This document shows positions 54,429 to 63,549 of a stretch of DNA of 64,000 nucleotides, in pieces. The notes under the pieces are model-generated. The model made no database searches. It was given only the letters and a program-made list of their open reading frames with translations, and was not told the origin of the DNA. Position numbers and translations under genes: made by a program. The stretch comes from Ferrimonas gelatinilytica (GTDB lineage: Bacteria > Pseudomonadota > Gammaproteobacteria > Enterobacterales > Shewanellaceae), in assembly GCF_039544205.1 (NCBI RefSeq), contig NZ_BAABLF010000014.1:1-64000 (forward strand), in the 5' to 3' direction. Each line of letters begins with the position of its first letter. Position 1 is the first letter of the stretch.

Positions 54429-55492
54429 GGTGCCTCCTTTTCAAAGATGAGTGGCAGCAGCAGGGTGAATTCGGTGTGGCCTGGCCAGCTTTCCAGCTCG
54501 ATCCGTCCCTGGTGTTGGCTGACGATGTTCTGGGCGATGGAGAGGCCCAGGCCACTGCCATCGGCTTTATCGGTGACCATGGGGTAGAACAAAGTGTCTC
54601 GCAGCGCACTGGGGATCCCGGGGCCGTTGTCGATGATGCTGACGGACACCACCTGACGATGGCGCTTGCCGGCAATGGTGGCGGCTCCTTGGCTGCGGGT
54701 CCGCAGCATCAACCTGGGTTGCCCTTCCGGCAGCGAAGACATCGCCTGGAGCGCGTTGCGCAGGATGTTGAGCAGGGCCTGCTGCAGCTGTTCGTTGTCC
54801 ATCAAAAAATCGGGAATGGAGGGGTCATAATCGCGCTCGATCTGCAGCGGCCGCTCGCTCTCGAGTTGGCAGAGTCGGCTGGTCTGCTCCAGCAGTTTAT
54901 GGATGTTGGCTAACTGCCATTGGCCCGGATGCTGGGGGCCCAGTAGCCGGTCGACCAGGTTACGCAGTCGGTCTGCCTGCTCGATAATGATGGCGGTAAA
55001 CTCTTTGAGTTCGTCGGTTGCCAGCTCCATCTCCAGCAGCTGGGCTGCCCCGCGCAGTCCCCCCAGGGGGTTCTTGATCTCATGGGCAAGGCCACGCACC
55101 AGAAGTTGCGCAGCGTGGTGCTGGGCATACTGCTGTATCTCCTGACTGATACGGTGCTGTTGATCCACAACCCGTGCCTCGATCAGGGTATGGCCCTCCC
55201 CCAGGGGGCTGAACGCCAGGTCGACGGTGTGATGCTGGTTATCCAGGGTCAGCAGTGACAGGGCATACAGGGAGCGACCCTGGTCACCGGTCAGGGCCTG
55301 TGTCAGTGTCGTGTTATCGGCGGAGATCTGGCTGTAGAGGGTCTCCAGCGGGCAGCCCAGCATACGGCGACTGCCCATCCCGAGCAGTTGCTCTGCCGCC
55401 ATGTTGGCGTACTGAACCTGGCGATTCGGGTCCAGCCGCAGCACAGCGGTGGAGAGGTGATCTAACAGTTGTGGGTCAGGGGCTGAGCCCAT
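54425..55492 (-). CDS. glnL: Nitrogen sensor kinase NtrB (GlnL)
   Basis: A 355-residue soluble histidine kinase that phosphorylates or, with PII, dephosphorylates NtrC. PAS-like domain ~10-120 (VQYANMAAEQLLGMG), HisKA with LAHEIKNPLGGLRGAAQLLE, HATPase with LLNILRNALQA, DNGPGIPS and GSGLGLSIAQN. E. coli NtrB is 349 residues. AGAAGG ends 9 bases before ATG 55492; an ATG three codons earlier touches that site, so 55492 is chosen. Confidence 0.95.
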   Translation of the reverse strand: MGSAPDPQLLDHLSTAVLRLDPNRQVQYANMAAEQLLGMGSRRMLGCPLETLYSQISADNTTLTQALTGDQGRSLYALSLLTLDNQHHTVDLAFSPLGEGHTLIEARVVDQQHRISQEIQQYAQHHAAQLLVRGLAHEIKNPLGGLRGAAQLLEMELATDELKEFTAIIIEQADRLRNLVDRLLGPQHPGQWQLANIHKLLEQTSRLCQLESERPLQIERDYDPSIPDFLMDNEQLQQALLNILRNALQAMSSLPEGQPRLMLRTRSQGAATIAGKRHRQVVSVSIIDNGPGIPSALRDTLFYPMVTDKADGSGLGLSIAQNIVSQHQGRIELESWPGHTEFTLLLPLIFEKEAP

Positions 55493-55568
55493 GGGGTGCA
55501 TCCTTCTCGCTAGCTTGTGCGATCTGGCACCACCATAGCACTGCACCAAAAGGGTGCATAGTCTCAGC

Positions 55569-56120
55569 TTACTTCGGCATGGCCCCCCGGGGCGTTGGCT
55601 TGGGCTGCGGGCGTTTTGCCGGGATAAGAATCGAATGGCGATGCAGATAAACGGTTCTTAATGGGCTTGATGCAAGGACTTTGCCGTTTTTGTCGACCAC
55701 CTTGGCTTGAAGTTGATGTTCGCCCCGATCCAGGTTGTCCAGGGCGAAGGAGCCACCTCCGCCGAGGGTGCGGACCTGAACGCCGTCGAGAAACAGCTGC
55801 ACCCGGTGGCCGTCGGCCAGTTCCGGCTCGAGGCTGATGTCCAATCCAAGCTGACCGTTATTGTCTCGGACGGTGGCTTCCTCCGAGGGGCTTCGGATCC
55901 CGATCTTATACTCAGGGCCGCTCTCCTCCACCGGTTTGGGGGTCACCGGGGGCGGGGAGGGCAGGGAGATGGTGCTGCCCTCGCTGAGTGCAACAGACTC
56001 GGCCCCTGGCTGGGGCTTATCGGAGTAGTGAACCTGGCCGTTCTCATCCACCCACTTGTAGATCTGGGCGGTGCCACATAAAGGAATAAAAAGTAGGGAG
56101 ATCAAAAACAAACGGCGCAT
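55569..56120 (-). CDS. Secreted DUF4124-domain protein
   Basis: A 183-residue exported protein with a short signal peptide (cut near GTAQ). The DUF4124 motif IYKWVDENGQVHYSDKP follows at once, then a Pro-rich linker and an Ig-like C-terminal domain (VQLFLDGVQVRTLGGGGSFALDNLDRGEHQL). The function is unknown. DUF4124 genes are often found between glnA and ntrB in this bacterial group, as here, but a nitrogen role is not shown. Confidence 0.88.
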   Translation of the reverse strand: MRRLFLISLLFIPLCGTAQIYKWVDENGQVHYSDKPQPGAESVALSEGSTISLPSPPPVTPKPVEESGPEYKIGIRSPSEEATVRDNNGQLGLDISLEPELADGHRVQLFLDGVQVRTLGGGGSFALDNLDRGEHQLQAKVVDKNGKVLASSPLRTVYLHRHSILIPAKRPQPKPTPRGAMPK

Positions 56121-56182
56121 GGTTTAGCTCCAGAGTTTGCCATCGGATGCTTCTCTGAGTGTAGTGTCTGCCTGCAAAGAAA

Positions 56183-56211
56183 AAAACCCACCCGGGCACC
56201 GGGTGGGTTTT
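56183..56211 (-). terminator. Intrinsic terminator after glnA
   Basis: A 13-bp stem AAAACCCACCCGG / CCGGGTGGGTTTT with loop GCA, followed on the minus strand by T runs. It insulates glnA from the DUF4124-ntrBC genes. Confidence 0.9.
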
Positions 56212-56286
56212 GAGAGTGCCTGTGAACGACTTTGTTTTTATTGAGGGTACACAGGTTTGATCACCGCAGTAAGGCGTCGAAGGGCC

Positions 56287-57696
56287 TTACACGCTGTAGT
56301 ACATCTCGAACTCAACCGGGTGAGTGGTCATATCCAGACGCTCAACTTCGGCCCGCTTCAACTTGATGTAGGAGTTGATGAAGTCATCGGAGAATACGCC
56401 ACCGGCGGTGAGGAACTCACGGTCCGCATCCAGGCAGTCCAGCGCCTGAGAGAGGCTAGAGGCCACGGTCGGGATCTCAGCCGCCTCTTCTGCCGGCAGG
56501 TCGTAGAGATCTTTGTCCATCGCTTCGCCGGGATGGATCTTGTTGATGATGCCGTCCAGACCCGCCATCAGCATGGCTGAGAAGGCCAGGTAGGGGTTGG
56601 CAGTCGGATCCGGGAAGCGCACCTCGATGCGGCGGCCTTTCGGGCTTGGTACCACGGGGATACGGATGGACGCGGAGCGGTTACGGGCGGAGTAGGCCAG
56701 CATGACCGGGGCTTCAAAGCCGGGTACCAGACGCTTGTAGGAGTTGGTCGAGGCGTTGGCAAAGGCGTTGATGGCACGGGCGTGCTTGATGATACCGCCG
56801 ATGTAGTACAGCGCGGTTTCGGACAGGCCGCCGTACTTGTCGCCGGCAAAGAGGTTCACGCCATCTTTGCTCAGAGACTGGTGGCAGTGCATGCCGGAGC
56901 CGTTGTCGCCAACAACGGGCTTGGGCATGAAAGTGGCAGACTTATTGTAGGCGTGCGCTACGTTGTGGATCACGTACTTCAGCACCTGCAGCTCATCGGC
57001 TTTCTCGACGATGCTGTTGAACTTGGTGGCAATCTCGTTCTGGCCTGCGGTGGCCACTTCATGGTGGTGGGCTTCGACGGTCTGACCCATCTCTTCGAGC
57101 ACCAGACACATGGCGGAGCGGATATCCTGGGCGGAATCCACCGGGGAGACCGGGAAGTAACCGCCCTTGATGCCGGGGCGATGCCCCTTGTTGCCTTCCG
57201 CGTACTCCTTGTCGGAGTTCCACGCCGCTTCTTCTGCATCGATGGAGTACATGGAGCCGGACATGTCGCTCTTGTATTTCACGTCATCGAACAGGAAAAA
57301 CTCCGGTTCCGGACCGAAAAAGACGTCATCGGCGATGCCGGTGGACTGCATGTAGGACTTGGCACGCTTGGCGATGGAGCGCGGGTCGCGATCGTAGCCT
57401 TCCATGGTCGCGGGCTCAATGATGTCACAGCGAACGTTGATGGTTTCAACGTCAGTGAAGGGGCAGAGCACGGCGGTGGACGGGTCCGGCATCAGGATCA
57501 TGTCGGACTCGTTGATCCCTTTCCAGCCCTGGATAGAGGAGCCGTCGAACATTTTGCCCTCTTCAAAGAAGTCGGCATCGATCTGGCTTACCGGGATGGA
57601 AACGTGCTGCTCCTTACCCTTGGTGTCGGTGAAGCGCAGGTCAACGAACTTAGCGTCGTGTTCTTCAATCAGTTTCAATACATTTTCGACAGACAT
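56287..57696 (-). CDS. glnA: Glutamine synthetase type I GlnA
   Basis: A 469-residue cytoplasmic enzyme making glutamine from glutamate, ammonia and ATP. Motifs: KMFDGSSIQGWKGI, PEPEFFLFDDV, the ATP site KPVVGDNGSGMHCHQSL, NRSASIRIP, RFPDPTANPYLAFSAML, and the adenylylation site Tyr398 in LYDLPAEEA, so GlnE control is expected. GGAGG lies 10 bases before the ATG at 57696. A sigma-54 promoter and an upstream NtrC site are visible (57751 and 57863), giving induction under nitrogen limitation. Confidence 0.97.
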   Translation of the reverse strand: MSVENVLKLIEEHDAKFVDLRFTDTKGKEQHVSIPVSQIDADFFEEGKMFDGSSIQGWKGINESDMILMPDPSTAVLCPFTDVETINVRCDIIEPATMEGYDRDPRSIAKRAKSYMQSTGIADDVFFGPEPEFFLFDDVKYKSDMSGSMYSIDAEEAAWNSDKEYAEGNKGHRPGIKGGYFPVSPVDSAQDIRSAMCLVLEEMGQTVEAHHHEVATAGQNEIATKFNSIVEKADELQVLKYVIHNVAHAYNKSATFMPKPVVGDNGSGMHCHQSLSKDGVNLFAGDKYGGLSETALYYIGGIIKHARAINAFANASTNSYKRLVPGFEAPVMLAYSARNRSASIRIPVVPSPKGRRIEVRFPDPTANPYLAFSAMLMAGLDGIINKIHPGEAMDKDLYDLPAEEAAEIPTVASSLSQALDCLDADREFLTAGGVFSDDFINSYIKLKRAEVERLDMTTHPVEFEMYYSV

Positions 57697-57750
57697 CTTA
57701 TAAGCCTCCAATGGCATAAATTCGAGTGGCAACGAATGATGGCCAGCCTT

Positions 57751-57767
57751 AAGCCATCCTTGTGCCA
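57751..57767 (-). promoter_or_regulatory. Sigma-54 promoter of glnA
   Basis: On the minus strand TGGCAC-AAGGATG-GCTT has GG and GC 12 bases apart, as in the -24/-12 consensus and E. coli glnAp2 (TGGCACAGATTTCGCTT). It lies about 55 bases upstream of the glnA ATG. Confidence 0.88.
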
Positions 57768-57862
57768 AGTTTTTATATATTTGAAAAATATACAAAATTA
57801 TCCATTCCCTGATCATCGTGATGCAGGGCTTGCCCTACATTGAGGCGCAGAATTACCGCTTT

Positions 57863-57877
57863 GCACCATTGTGGTGC
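57863..57877. promoter_or_regulatory. NtrC binding site (enhancer)
   Basis: GCACCA-TTG-TGGTGC is a perfect dyad matching the NtrC consensus (E. coli glnA: GCACCA-ACA-TGGTGC). It is about 100 bases upstream of the sigma-54 promoter of glnA, and the gap is shared with divergent typA. Confidence 0.88.
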
Positions 57878-58123
57878 GGTGCGTGTGCGCCCCGGGTCGG
57901 GTTGCGGATCCCGGTTTCGGTGCGGGTACTTTTCCCGTACTCGCCCGTTCCGAGGGCCCATAATGGAGAATTTCTTGCCGCTGGGCCATCCTTTCTGTCG
58001 CAGTGGGCGGCGCTTTACAGTACAATCGCCGCCGAAAATTTACCCCGCGAAGGGGTTGCTATTGGTCCGCTGCTACGGCAGGTCGGGCCCTTCCCTAATG
58101 CCCCTTTGCCTGGAGAGATCACT

Positions 58124-59947
58124 TTGAGCATCGAAAACTTGCGTAACGTGGCAATCATCGCCCACGTTGACCACGGCAAAACCACCCTGGTCGATAAACT
58201 GTTGGGCCAGTCCGGCACCTTTGACGATCGTGTCGCCCTGGACGAGCGCGTCATGGACTCCAACGACATCGAGAAAGAGCGTGGTATTACCATCCTGGCG
58301 AAGAACACCGCCATCAAGTGGAACGATTACCGCATCAACATCGTGGACACTCCTGGGCACGCCGACTTCGGTGGTGAAGTAGAGCGCGTTATGTCCATGG
58401 TGGACTCCGTTCTGCTGCTGGTGGACGCGCAAGAGGGCCCGATGCCGCAGACCCGCTTCGTGACCCAGAAAGCCTTTGCCCTGGGCCTTAAGCCGATCGT
58501 GGTGATCAACAAGATCGACAAGCCCGGCGCCCGTCCTGACTGGGTGATGGATCAGGTGTTTGACCTGTTCGACAACCTGGGTGCCACCGACGAGCAGCTG
58601 GACTTCAAGGTTGTGTATGCTTCCGCGTTGAACGGCTGGGCCTCCAACGAGGAAGGCGTGACGAAAGAGGACATGACCGATCTGTTCCAGACGATCGTCG
58701 ATGAAGTGGCACCGCCGGCGGCCGATCCGGAAGGCGCCTTCCAGATGCAGATCTCCCAGCTGGACTACAACAGCTATGTCGGCGTGATCGGCGTTGGCCG
58801 CATCGCCCGCGGTAAAGTGAAAGTGAACCAGCAGGTGACCATTGAGTGCGCCAACGGCAATGTTCGCAACGCGAAAGTGGGTAAAGTGATGGGCTACATG
58901 GGCCTGGAGCGTCACGACGTCGAAGAGGCACAAGCCGGTGACATCATTGCCATCTCCGGCTTGGGTGAGCTGAAAATTTCAGACACCGTGTGCTGCCCGC
59001 ACGAAGTTGAAGCCCTGCCTGCCCTGTCCGTGGATGAGCCGACCGTGACCATGACCTTCCAGGTCAACACCTCGCCCTTTGCTGGTCAGGAAGGTAAATA
59101 CGTTACCTCCCGTAACATCCTCGAGCGTCTGCAGAAAGAGCTGGTGCACAACGTGGCGCTGCGGGTGGAAGAGACCGACGACCCGGACAAGTTCAAGGTC
59201 TCCGGCCGGGGTGAACTGCACCTGGGTATCCTTATCGAAAACATGCGTCGTGAAGGCTTCGAGCTGGCGGTATCCCGCCCGGAAGTGATCATGCGCACCG
59301 TTGATGGGGAGTTGCACGAGCCTTACGAAACCGTCACCATCGATGTGGAGGAGCAGCATCAGGGCTCCATCATGGAGAAGATGGGCCTGCGTAAGGCAGA
59401 GCTGACCGACATGGCGCCGGACGGCAAAGGCCGGATCCGCATGGATTTCATCATGCCCTCCCGCGGCCTGATCGGCTTCCAGACCGAGTTCATGACCCTG
59501 ACCTCCGGCTCTGGTCTGATCTACCACACTTTCTACGAGTACGGCCCGCACAAGGGCGGCGAGATCGGTCAGCGTGTTAACGGTGTCCTGATCGCCAACG
59601 CCACCGGTAAGGCCCTGACCAACGCCCTGTTCAACCTGCAGGAGCGAGGCCGCTTGATGGTGGGCCACGGTACTGAGGTGTACGAGGGGATGATCGTCGG
59701 CATTCACAGCCGTGACAACGATCTGACCGTCAACGCCCTGAAAGGCAAGCAGCTGACCAACGTCCGAGCCTCCGGTACCGACGACGCCCAGGTGCTGACC
59801 CCGCCGATCAAGATGACCCTGGAGCAGGCGCTGGAGTTCATCGACAACGATGAGCTGGTGGAGGTCACCCCGGAAAGCATCCGCATTCGCAAGAAGCTGC
59901 TGACCGAGTCCGACCGTAAGCGCGCCAGCCGCCAGGCCAAGGGCTAA
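58124..59947 (+). CDS. typA: Ribosome-associated GTPase TypA/BipA
   Basis: A 607-residue translational GTPase, exactly the E. coli length. G motifs: AHVDHGKTTLVD, RGITILAKNTAI, DTPGHADFGGEVERV, NKIDKPGARPDW. EF-G-like domains follow (NTSPFAGQEGKYVTSR, GRGELHLGILIENMRREGFEL) and the typical C-terminal domain (GKALTNALFNLQERG, GTEVYEGMIVGIHSR). The start is a TTG at 58124 with GGAG 8 bases upstream, giving MSIENLRNVAII; a reading from 57818 would run through the glnA control region. BipA acts in ribosome assembly and stress adaptation. Confidence 0.96.
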   Translation: MSIENLRNVAIIAHVDHGKTTLVDKLLGQSGTFDDRVALDERVMDSNDIEKERGITILAKNTAIKWNDYRINIVDTPGHADFGGEVERVMSMVDSVLLLVDAQEGPMPQTRFVTQKAFALGLKPIVVINKIDKPGARPDWVMDQVFDLFDNLGATDEQLDFKVVYASALNGWASNEEGVTKEDMTDLFQTIVDEVAPPAADPEGAFQMQISQLDYNSYVGVIGVGRIARGKVKVNQQVTIECANGNVRNAKVGKVMGYMGLERHDVEEAQAGDIIAISGLGELKISDTVCCPHEVEALPALSVDEPTVTMTFQVNTSPFAGQEGKYVTSRNILERLQKELVHNVALRVEETDDPDKFKVSGRGELHLGILIENMRREGFELAVSRPEVIMRTVDGELHEPYETVTIDVEEQHQGSIMEKMGLRKAELTDMAPDGKGRIRMDFIMPSRGLIGFQTEFMTLTSGSGLIYHTFYEYGPHKGGEIGQRVNGVLIANATGKALTNALFNLQERGRLMVGHGTEVYEGMIVGIHSRDNDLTVNALKGKQLTNVRASGTDDAQVLTPPIKMTLEQALEFIDNDELVEVTPESIRIRKKLLTESDRKRASRQAKG

Positions 59948-59965
59948 CCAGCTTAGGCAAGTCGC

Positions 59966-59995
59966 AAAAAGGGCACCCTTCGGGGTGCCCTTTTT
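59966..59995 (+). terminator. Intrinsic terminator after typA
   Basis: A 13-bp stem AAAAAGGGCACCC / GGGTGCCCTTTTT with a TTCG tetraloop; it could also stop rluF transcription from the other side. Confidence 0.93.
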
Positions 59996-60041
59996 GTTGT
60001 GCGGGATTTATAACCCGACCCCAGCAGCGATTTGGTCGGAC

Positions 60042-61076
60042 TTAGCCTTTGCGCTTCAGCGTCAGGGTGCTGCCGCCGGGCTTTTTCTTGCCCGGCTTTT
60101 TGGCTGGCTGGTCCGTCTTTGCCTGGTTGGGGTTGACGTACAGCGTCTTGGCCGGGGCCTTGTCATCGCGTCGGGCTTTACCGCTGTTGCCCCGACTCGC
60201 ACGCCCCTGCTCGGACCGGGAATCTGCGTCCAGTACTCCACGCCCCTCTCCCATGCCGCCGGGACGGCGGGGCTGGCCGCTGGGGCGCTTCTCCGTGCGC
60301 TCGCCACCTTCGGGCTTGATCCGTTTGGCGGGGCGGACATGGCCCTCCGCAGCCGTCTTACTGGAGTGGGCGACGGCAGCGTTAAGCTCGGCCATCTCGG
60401 TGGCGGTGAGATCCCGCCACTGGCCCGGACGCAGCCCTTCGACGGAGACGTTCATGATCCGGGTTCGTTTGAGCGCCTGGACCTCGTAACCCAGGTATTC
60501 GCACATCCGCCGGATCTGCCGGTTCAGCCCCTGGGTGAGGATAATCTTGAATACAAACTTGCTCACGACGCTGACTTGGCAGGGCTTGGTGACGGTACCC
60601 AGGATGGGGACCCCCCGGCTCATCCGCTCTACGAATCGGGATGAAACCGGCTTATCGACGGTGACGATGTACTCCTTGTCGTGGGCGTTCTCCGCCCGCA
60701 GGATCTTATTGACGATGTCGCCGTCGCTGGTGAGGAAGATCAGCCCCTCGGAGGGCTTGTCCAGGCGGCCGATGGGAAAGATCCGTTGCCGGTGCCCGAT
60801 GGCATCAATGATGTTGCCTTGTACGCCCCGCTCCGTGGTGCAGGTGATGCCGATCGGTTTGTTGTAGGCGATGTAAACGCGATCCCCCTTATCGGCGGCG
60901 CTGGCGCGTATAGGTCGACCATCCACCTCGACGCTGTCGCCGGGGCCGACCTTGGTGCCCAGTTCCGGTCGGCGGCCATTGATGGTCACCCGCCCCTGTT
61001 CGATCAGGGCGTCCGCTTCGCGGCGGGAGCAGAAGCCGGATTCGCTGATGAATTTGTTAAGGCGTTTTTCAGTCAT
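60042..61076 (-). CDS. rluF: 23S rRNA pseudouridine(2604) synthase RluF
   Basis: A 344-residue RsuA-family enzyme. S4 domain 1-60 (RLNKFISESGFCSRREADALIEQGRV), catalytic domain with FPIGRLDKPSEGLIFLT (the Asp is the nucleophile), KILRAENAHDKEYIVTVDKP, GVPILGTVTKPC, LTQGLNRQIRRMCEYLGY and RTRIMNVSV, as in E. coli RluF rather than RluB. The C-terminal ~100 residues are a low-complexity basic tail (Arg, Lys, Pro, Gly), longer than in E. coli, probably for RNA contact. The ribosome binding site is weak. Confidence 0.93.
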   Translation of the reverse strand: MTEKRLNKFISESGFCSRREADALIEQGRVTINGRRPELGTKVGPGDSVEVDGRPIRASAADKGDRVYIAYNKPIGITCTTERGVQGNIIDAIGHRQRIFPIGRLDKPSEGLIFLTSDGDIVNKILRAENAHDKEYIVTVDKPVSSRFVERMSRGVPILGTVTKPCQVSVVSKFVFKIILTQGLNRQIRRMCEYLGYEVQALKRTRIMNVSVEGLRPGQWRDLTATEMAELNAAVAHSSKTAAEGHVRPAKRIKPEGGERTEKRPSGQPRRPGGMGEGRGVLDADSRSEQGRASRGNSGKARRDDKAPAKTLYVNPNQAKTDQPAKKPGKKKPGGSTLTLKRKG

Positions 61077-61203
61077 GGTGGTCCCATCGTCTGGTCTAAA
61101 GGCGGGCGCACTGTAAAGCATAACGGTCGGGATGGGAAATCGGCAGTGTGATGACGAAGCGGAGTGAGCGCATCAGCATCTAGGTGGGGGTGATCTTTAT
61201 CTT

Positions 61204-61230
61204 GGCACCGTCGCCCGCTGCGGCGGTGCC
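61204..61230 (-). terminator. Hairpin downstream of the DUF2959 gene
   Basis: An 11-bp stem (one G-U) GGCACCGTCGC / GCGGCGGTGCC with a 5-base loop lies just past the stop at 61237. There is no clear T tract on the minus strand, so it may terminate weakly. Confidence 0.45.
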
Positions 61231-61236
61231 GAGGTA

Positions 61237-61878
61237 TTACAGTGAGGCGATGAAGCGGTCGGACTCGGCGATCGCGCGGTTCATCTCGGCGATCACCCGT
61301 TCGATATCCCGCTCAAGCGTGTCAAACTCCTGGCCGATGGCACCAACGGCGGCCGCGTTGAGGTTGTGCTTCAGGTAGAGCTCGTTATCTTTGAGCCGAC
61401 GCAGCACAGGCTCCATCTTGGCCTCGGCCTGTCGCATAGCGGTCAGCATGCTGTCATATCGCTGGCGGGTCTCCCGCAGCTTAGTTTCACTGGTGCGGCG
61501 TAGATTGGCAGACTGGTATTGCGTCAACTCCCGCTCCCACTCATCAAACATCGCTTCGGCCACGTCATTGACCCCATCAATTTGGTCGCTCACTGCTTCC
61601 GCCGCGTCCTTGGCATCCTCGTACTCGCCCCTGACCTTGTCATAGACGGCTTCGAGATCACCCCCATCAAAGGCCACCAGAGTTTTCATCTGCTCCAGCG
61701 CCGAGCTGAACTGTGCTTGTGCCTCCTCCTGGCTTTCCCGGGCGTCCTCCACCCGGTCAGCGAGAATTTCGCGTTTGTGGTAGCCCACTTGCTCCATGGC
61801 GGAATAGTAGGCGCTCTGGCAACCGACCAGGGTGAACAGGGAGCAGCAGAGTGCTATCCACCAGGAAGAGCGTGTCAT
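61237..61878 (-). CDS. DUF2959 lipoprotein
   Basis: A 213-residue lipoprotein with lipobox LVGC (about Cys20), then YYSAMEQVGYHKREILADRVEDARESQEEAQAQF-type helix (first 15 residues diagnostic) and long Glu/Ala-rich coiled coils. This is the DUF2959 family, function unknown, expected in the outer membrane facing the periplasm. GGAGG precedes the ATG, which overlaps the stop of the small membrane-protein gene upstream (ATGA), so the two are coupled. Confidence 0.88.
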   Translation of the reverse strand: MTRSSWWIALCCSLFTLVGCQSAYYSAMEQVGYHKREILADRVEDARESQEEAQAQFSSALEQMKTLVAFDGGDLEAVYDKVRGEYEDAKDAAEAVSDQIDGVNDVAEAMFDEWERELTQYQSANLRRTSETKLRETRQRYDSMLTAMRQAEAKMEPVLRRLKDNELYLKHNLNAAAVGAIGQEFDTLERDIERVIAEMNRAIAESDRFIASL

Positions 61879-62102
61879 AGGGCCTCCGAGGGGCGGAAGC
61901 GGGCTGCATCGATGATCGCCCAGAGGTGGATAATCCCAGCGATGATGGCGGGGACAATCAGGAAGTAGGTGGCGTAGCCGATGGTCGTGAGTACAAAAAA
62001 CAGCAGGGCGGCGAGTACGCGTCCCTGTACCAGCTGGCCGAGGCCGGGAATGAAGAAGCTGCAGATGGCGGCAAGGACATTGCCGGTTGAACCCTGGGGC
62101 AT
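61875..62102 (-). CDS. Small two-helix membrane protein
   Basis: A 75-residue protein with two or three hydrophobic segments: AAICSFFIPGLGQLVQGR, the GLGQ-type turn seen in TM2-like small membrane proteins, then ALLFFVLTTIGYATYFLIV and IIAGIIHLWAIIDAA. AGGAG lies 6 bases before the ATG. It is co-translated with the DUF2959 lipoprotein by a 4-base overlap, suggesting they act at the envelope together (inference). No function is known to me. Confidence 0.82.
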   Translation of the reverse strand: MPQGSTGNVLAAICSFFIPGLGQLVQGRVLAALLFFVLTTIGYATYFLIVPAIIAGIIHLWAIIDAARFRPSEAL

Positions 62103-62198
62103 GTTGACTCCTAAACTTTTTGTAATTTGGCTCCGTTTCTGGAAATGTTGCCCTAATGTAAGTCGAGGTACCAGCAGTAAAAAAGGGAGCGCAGTAGG

Positions 62199-63077
62199 AT
62201 GTTAGCAAAGTGGCAGCAGGTATGGCGGGAAACGGATTGGCGCCGGCTTTGGGGGTTCATTCCCTTCTGCTGGCAGCGTAGTCAGGAGATTGGCCTGCAG
62301 ATCACCGCAGGCCATCTGGCCTACGTCACCCTGCTCTCTCTGGTGCCTATGATGGCGGTGGTGCTGTCGGTGTTCTCCGCCTTTCCGGGCTTCCAGAACG
62401 CTAGGGGAAAACTGGAGAGCTTTGTGTACGAGAATTTCGTTCCGGCCGCCGGAGATACGGTGCAGCAGTACCTGACGGAATTCGTTGGCAACGCCTCCAA
62501 GATGACCGCGGTCGGTGTGTTGTTCCTGGCCCTGGTCGCGTTGATGCTGATCTCCAACATCGACAAGGCCCTGAACCGGATCTTCGCCATTCGCTCCCAG
62601 CGGCGCTGGGTGTACTCCTTCTCTCTGTACTGGATGATCCTCACCCTGGGGCCCATCCTGATGGGGGCCAGTATCGCGGTCACCTCTTACGTTGTTTCGC
62701 TAGAGCTGTTTACCGACGGCGGATTCTCCGGCCTCTACGCGTTTCTCATCAGTCGCTTACCTTTGCTCTTGTCAGTGGCGGCCTTTACCTTGCTCTATAC
62801 CTTGGTACCCAACACCCGGGTCAGAATCGCTCACTCACTGAGCGGGGCCTTTATGGCCGCACTTTTGTTCGAAGCCAGTAAAAAGGGCTTTGCCTGGTAC
62901 GTCACCACCTTCCCCTCTTATGAGGCGATCTACGGGGCCCTGGCCACCATTCCCATCCTATTTCTCTGGGTGTATCTCTCCTGGCTGATCGTGCTCGCGG
63001 GGGCGGCCATCACCGCCGCCATTCCTGAGTATTGGTCCGCTCTCGCTTGCGAAGCGGACGACGAGAACGGATCATAA
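62199..63077 (+). CDS. YihY/BrkB-family membrane protein
   Basis: A 292-residue inner-membrane protein with six or seven helices and the YihY/virulence-factor-BrkB pattern: ITAGHLAYVTLLSLVPMMAVVLS, LISNIDKALNRIFAI, LYTLVPNTRVRIAHSLSGAFMAALLFEASKKGF, YGALATIPILFLWVYLSWLIVLAGA. Once annotated as RNase BN, the family is not a nuclease; its transport role is unproven. GGGAG precedes the ATG. It is followed 30 bases on by dtd, as in E. coli yihY-dtd. Confidence 0.93.
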   Translation: MLAKWQQVWRETDWRRLWGFIPFCWQRSQEIGLQITAGHLAYVTLLSLVPMMAVVLSVFSAFPGFQNARGKLESFVYENFVPAAGDTVQQYLTEFVGNASKMTAVGVLFLALVALMLISNIDKALNRIFAIRSQRRWVYSFSLYWMILTLGPILMGASIAVTSYVVSLELFTDGGFSGLYAFLISRLPLLLSVAAFTLLYTLVPNTRVRIAHSLSGAFMAALLFEASKKGFAWYVTTFPSYEAIYGALATIPILFLWVYLSWLIVLAGAAITAAIPEYWSALACEADDENGS

Positions 63078-63107
63078 CGCTCATTTGTGGTAGCGAGAGG
63101 ACGAAGG

Positions 63108-63545
63108 ATGATCGCACTGATCCAGCGGGTGCACCATGCCAAGGTGGAGGTCTGCGGTGACGCTGTTGGGGCTATCGACCGGGGATTGCTGGTGTTCCTG
63201 GGGGTGGAGCAGCAGGATGACAGCGATAAGCTGAAACGGCTGGCGGACAAGGTGATGAACTACAGGGTGTTTGCGGACCAGGACGATAAGATGAACCTGA
63301 GTGTGCGTGATATCGGCGGCAGCCTGTTGGTCGTAAGCCAGTTCACCCTGGCAGCAGATACCCGCAAGGGGCTGCGTCCCAGCTTCTCCTGCGCCGCCCA
63401 CCCAAGCGTGGCTGAACAGCAGTACGAGGCTTTTGTCGCCTATTGCCGCGGCCAGGGTGTGGCGGTGGAAACCGGCCGCTTCGGCGCCGATATGCAGGTC
63501 TCTCTCTGCAATGACGGTCCGGTTACCTTCTCCTTACAGGTCTGA
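63108..63545 (+). CDS. dtd: D-aminoacyl-tRNA deacylase Dtd
   Basis: A 145-residue enzyme, the E. coli length, that removes D-amino acids (and glycine) wrongly attached to tRNA. Both signature motifs are present: SQFTLAADTRKGLRPSF and the C-terminal GPVTFSL, whose cis Gly-Pro selects against L-aminoacyl-tRNA. It begins MIALIQRVHHAKVEV as the family does. It lies between yihY-like and yiiD-like genes, the usual gammaproteobacterial order. Confidence 0.97.
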   Translation: MIALIQRVHHAKVEVCGDAVGAIDRGLLVFLGVEQQDDSDKLKRLADKVMNYRVFADQDDKMNLSVRDIGGSLLVVSQFTLAADTRKGLRPSFSCAAHPSVAEQQYEAFVAYCRGQGVAVETGRFGADMQVSLCNDGPVTFSLQV

Positions 63546-63549
63546 GCGG

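Larger units (their letters stand above)
57697..58123. other. glnA-typA divergent control region
   Basis: This 427-base gap holds the glnA sigma-54 promoter, an AT-rich stretch (57768-57815), the NtrC dyad, and the untranslated leader of typA. No gene is supported. Confidence 0.75.

Noticed and set aside
57818..58123. N-terminal extension of typA to an ATG at 57818
   Set aside because: It would translate through the NtrC site and promoter region. The family N-terminus and the ribosome binding site both point to TTG 58124.
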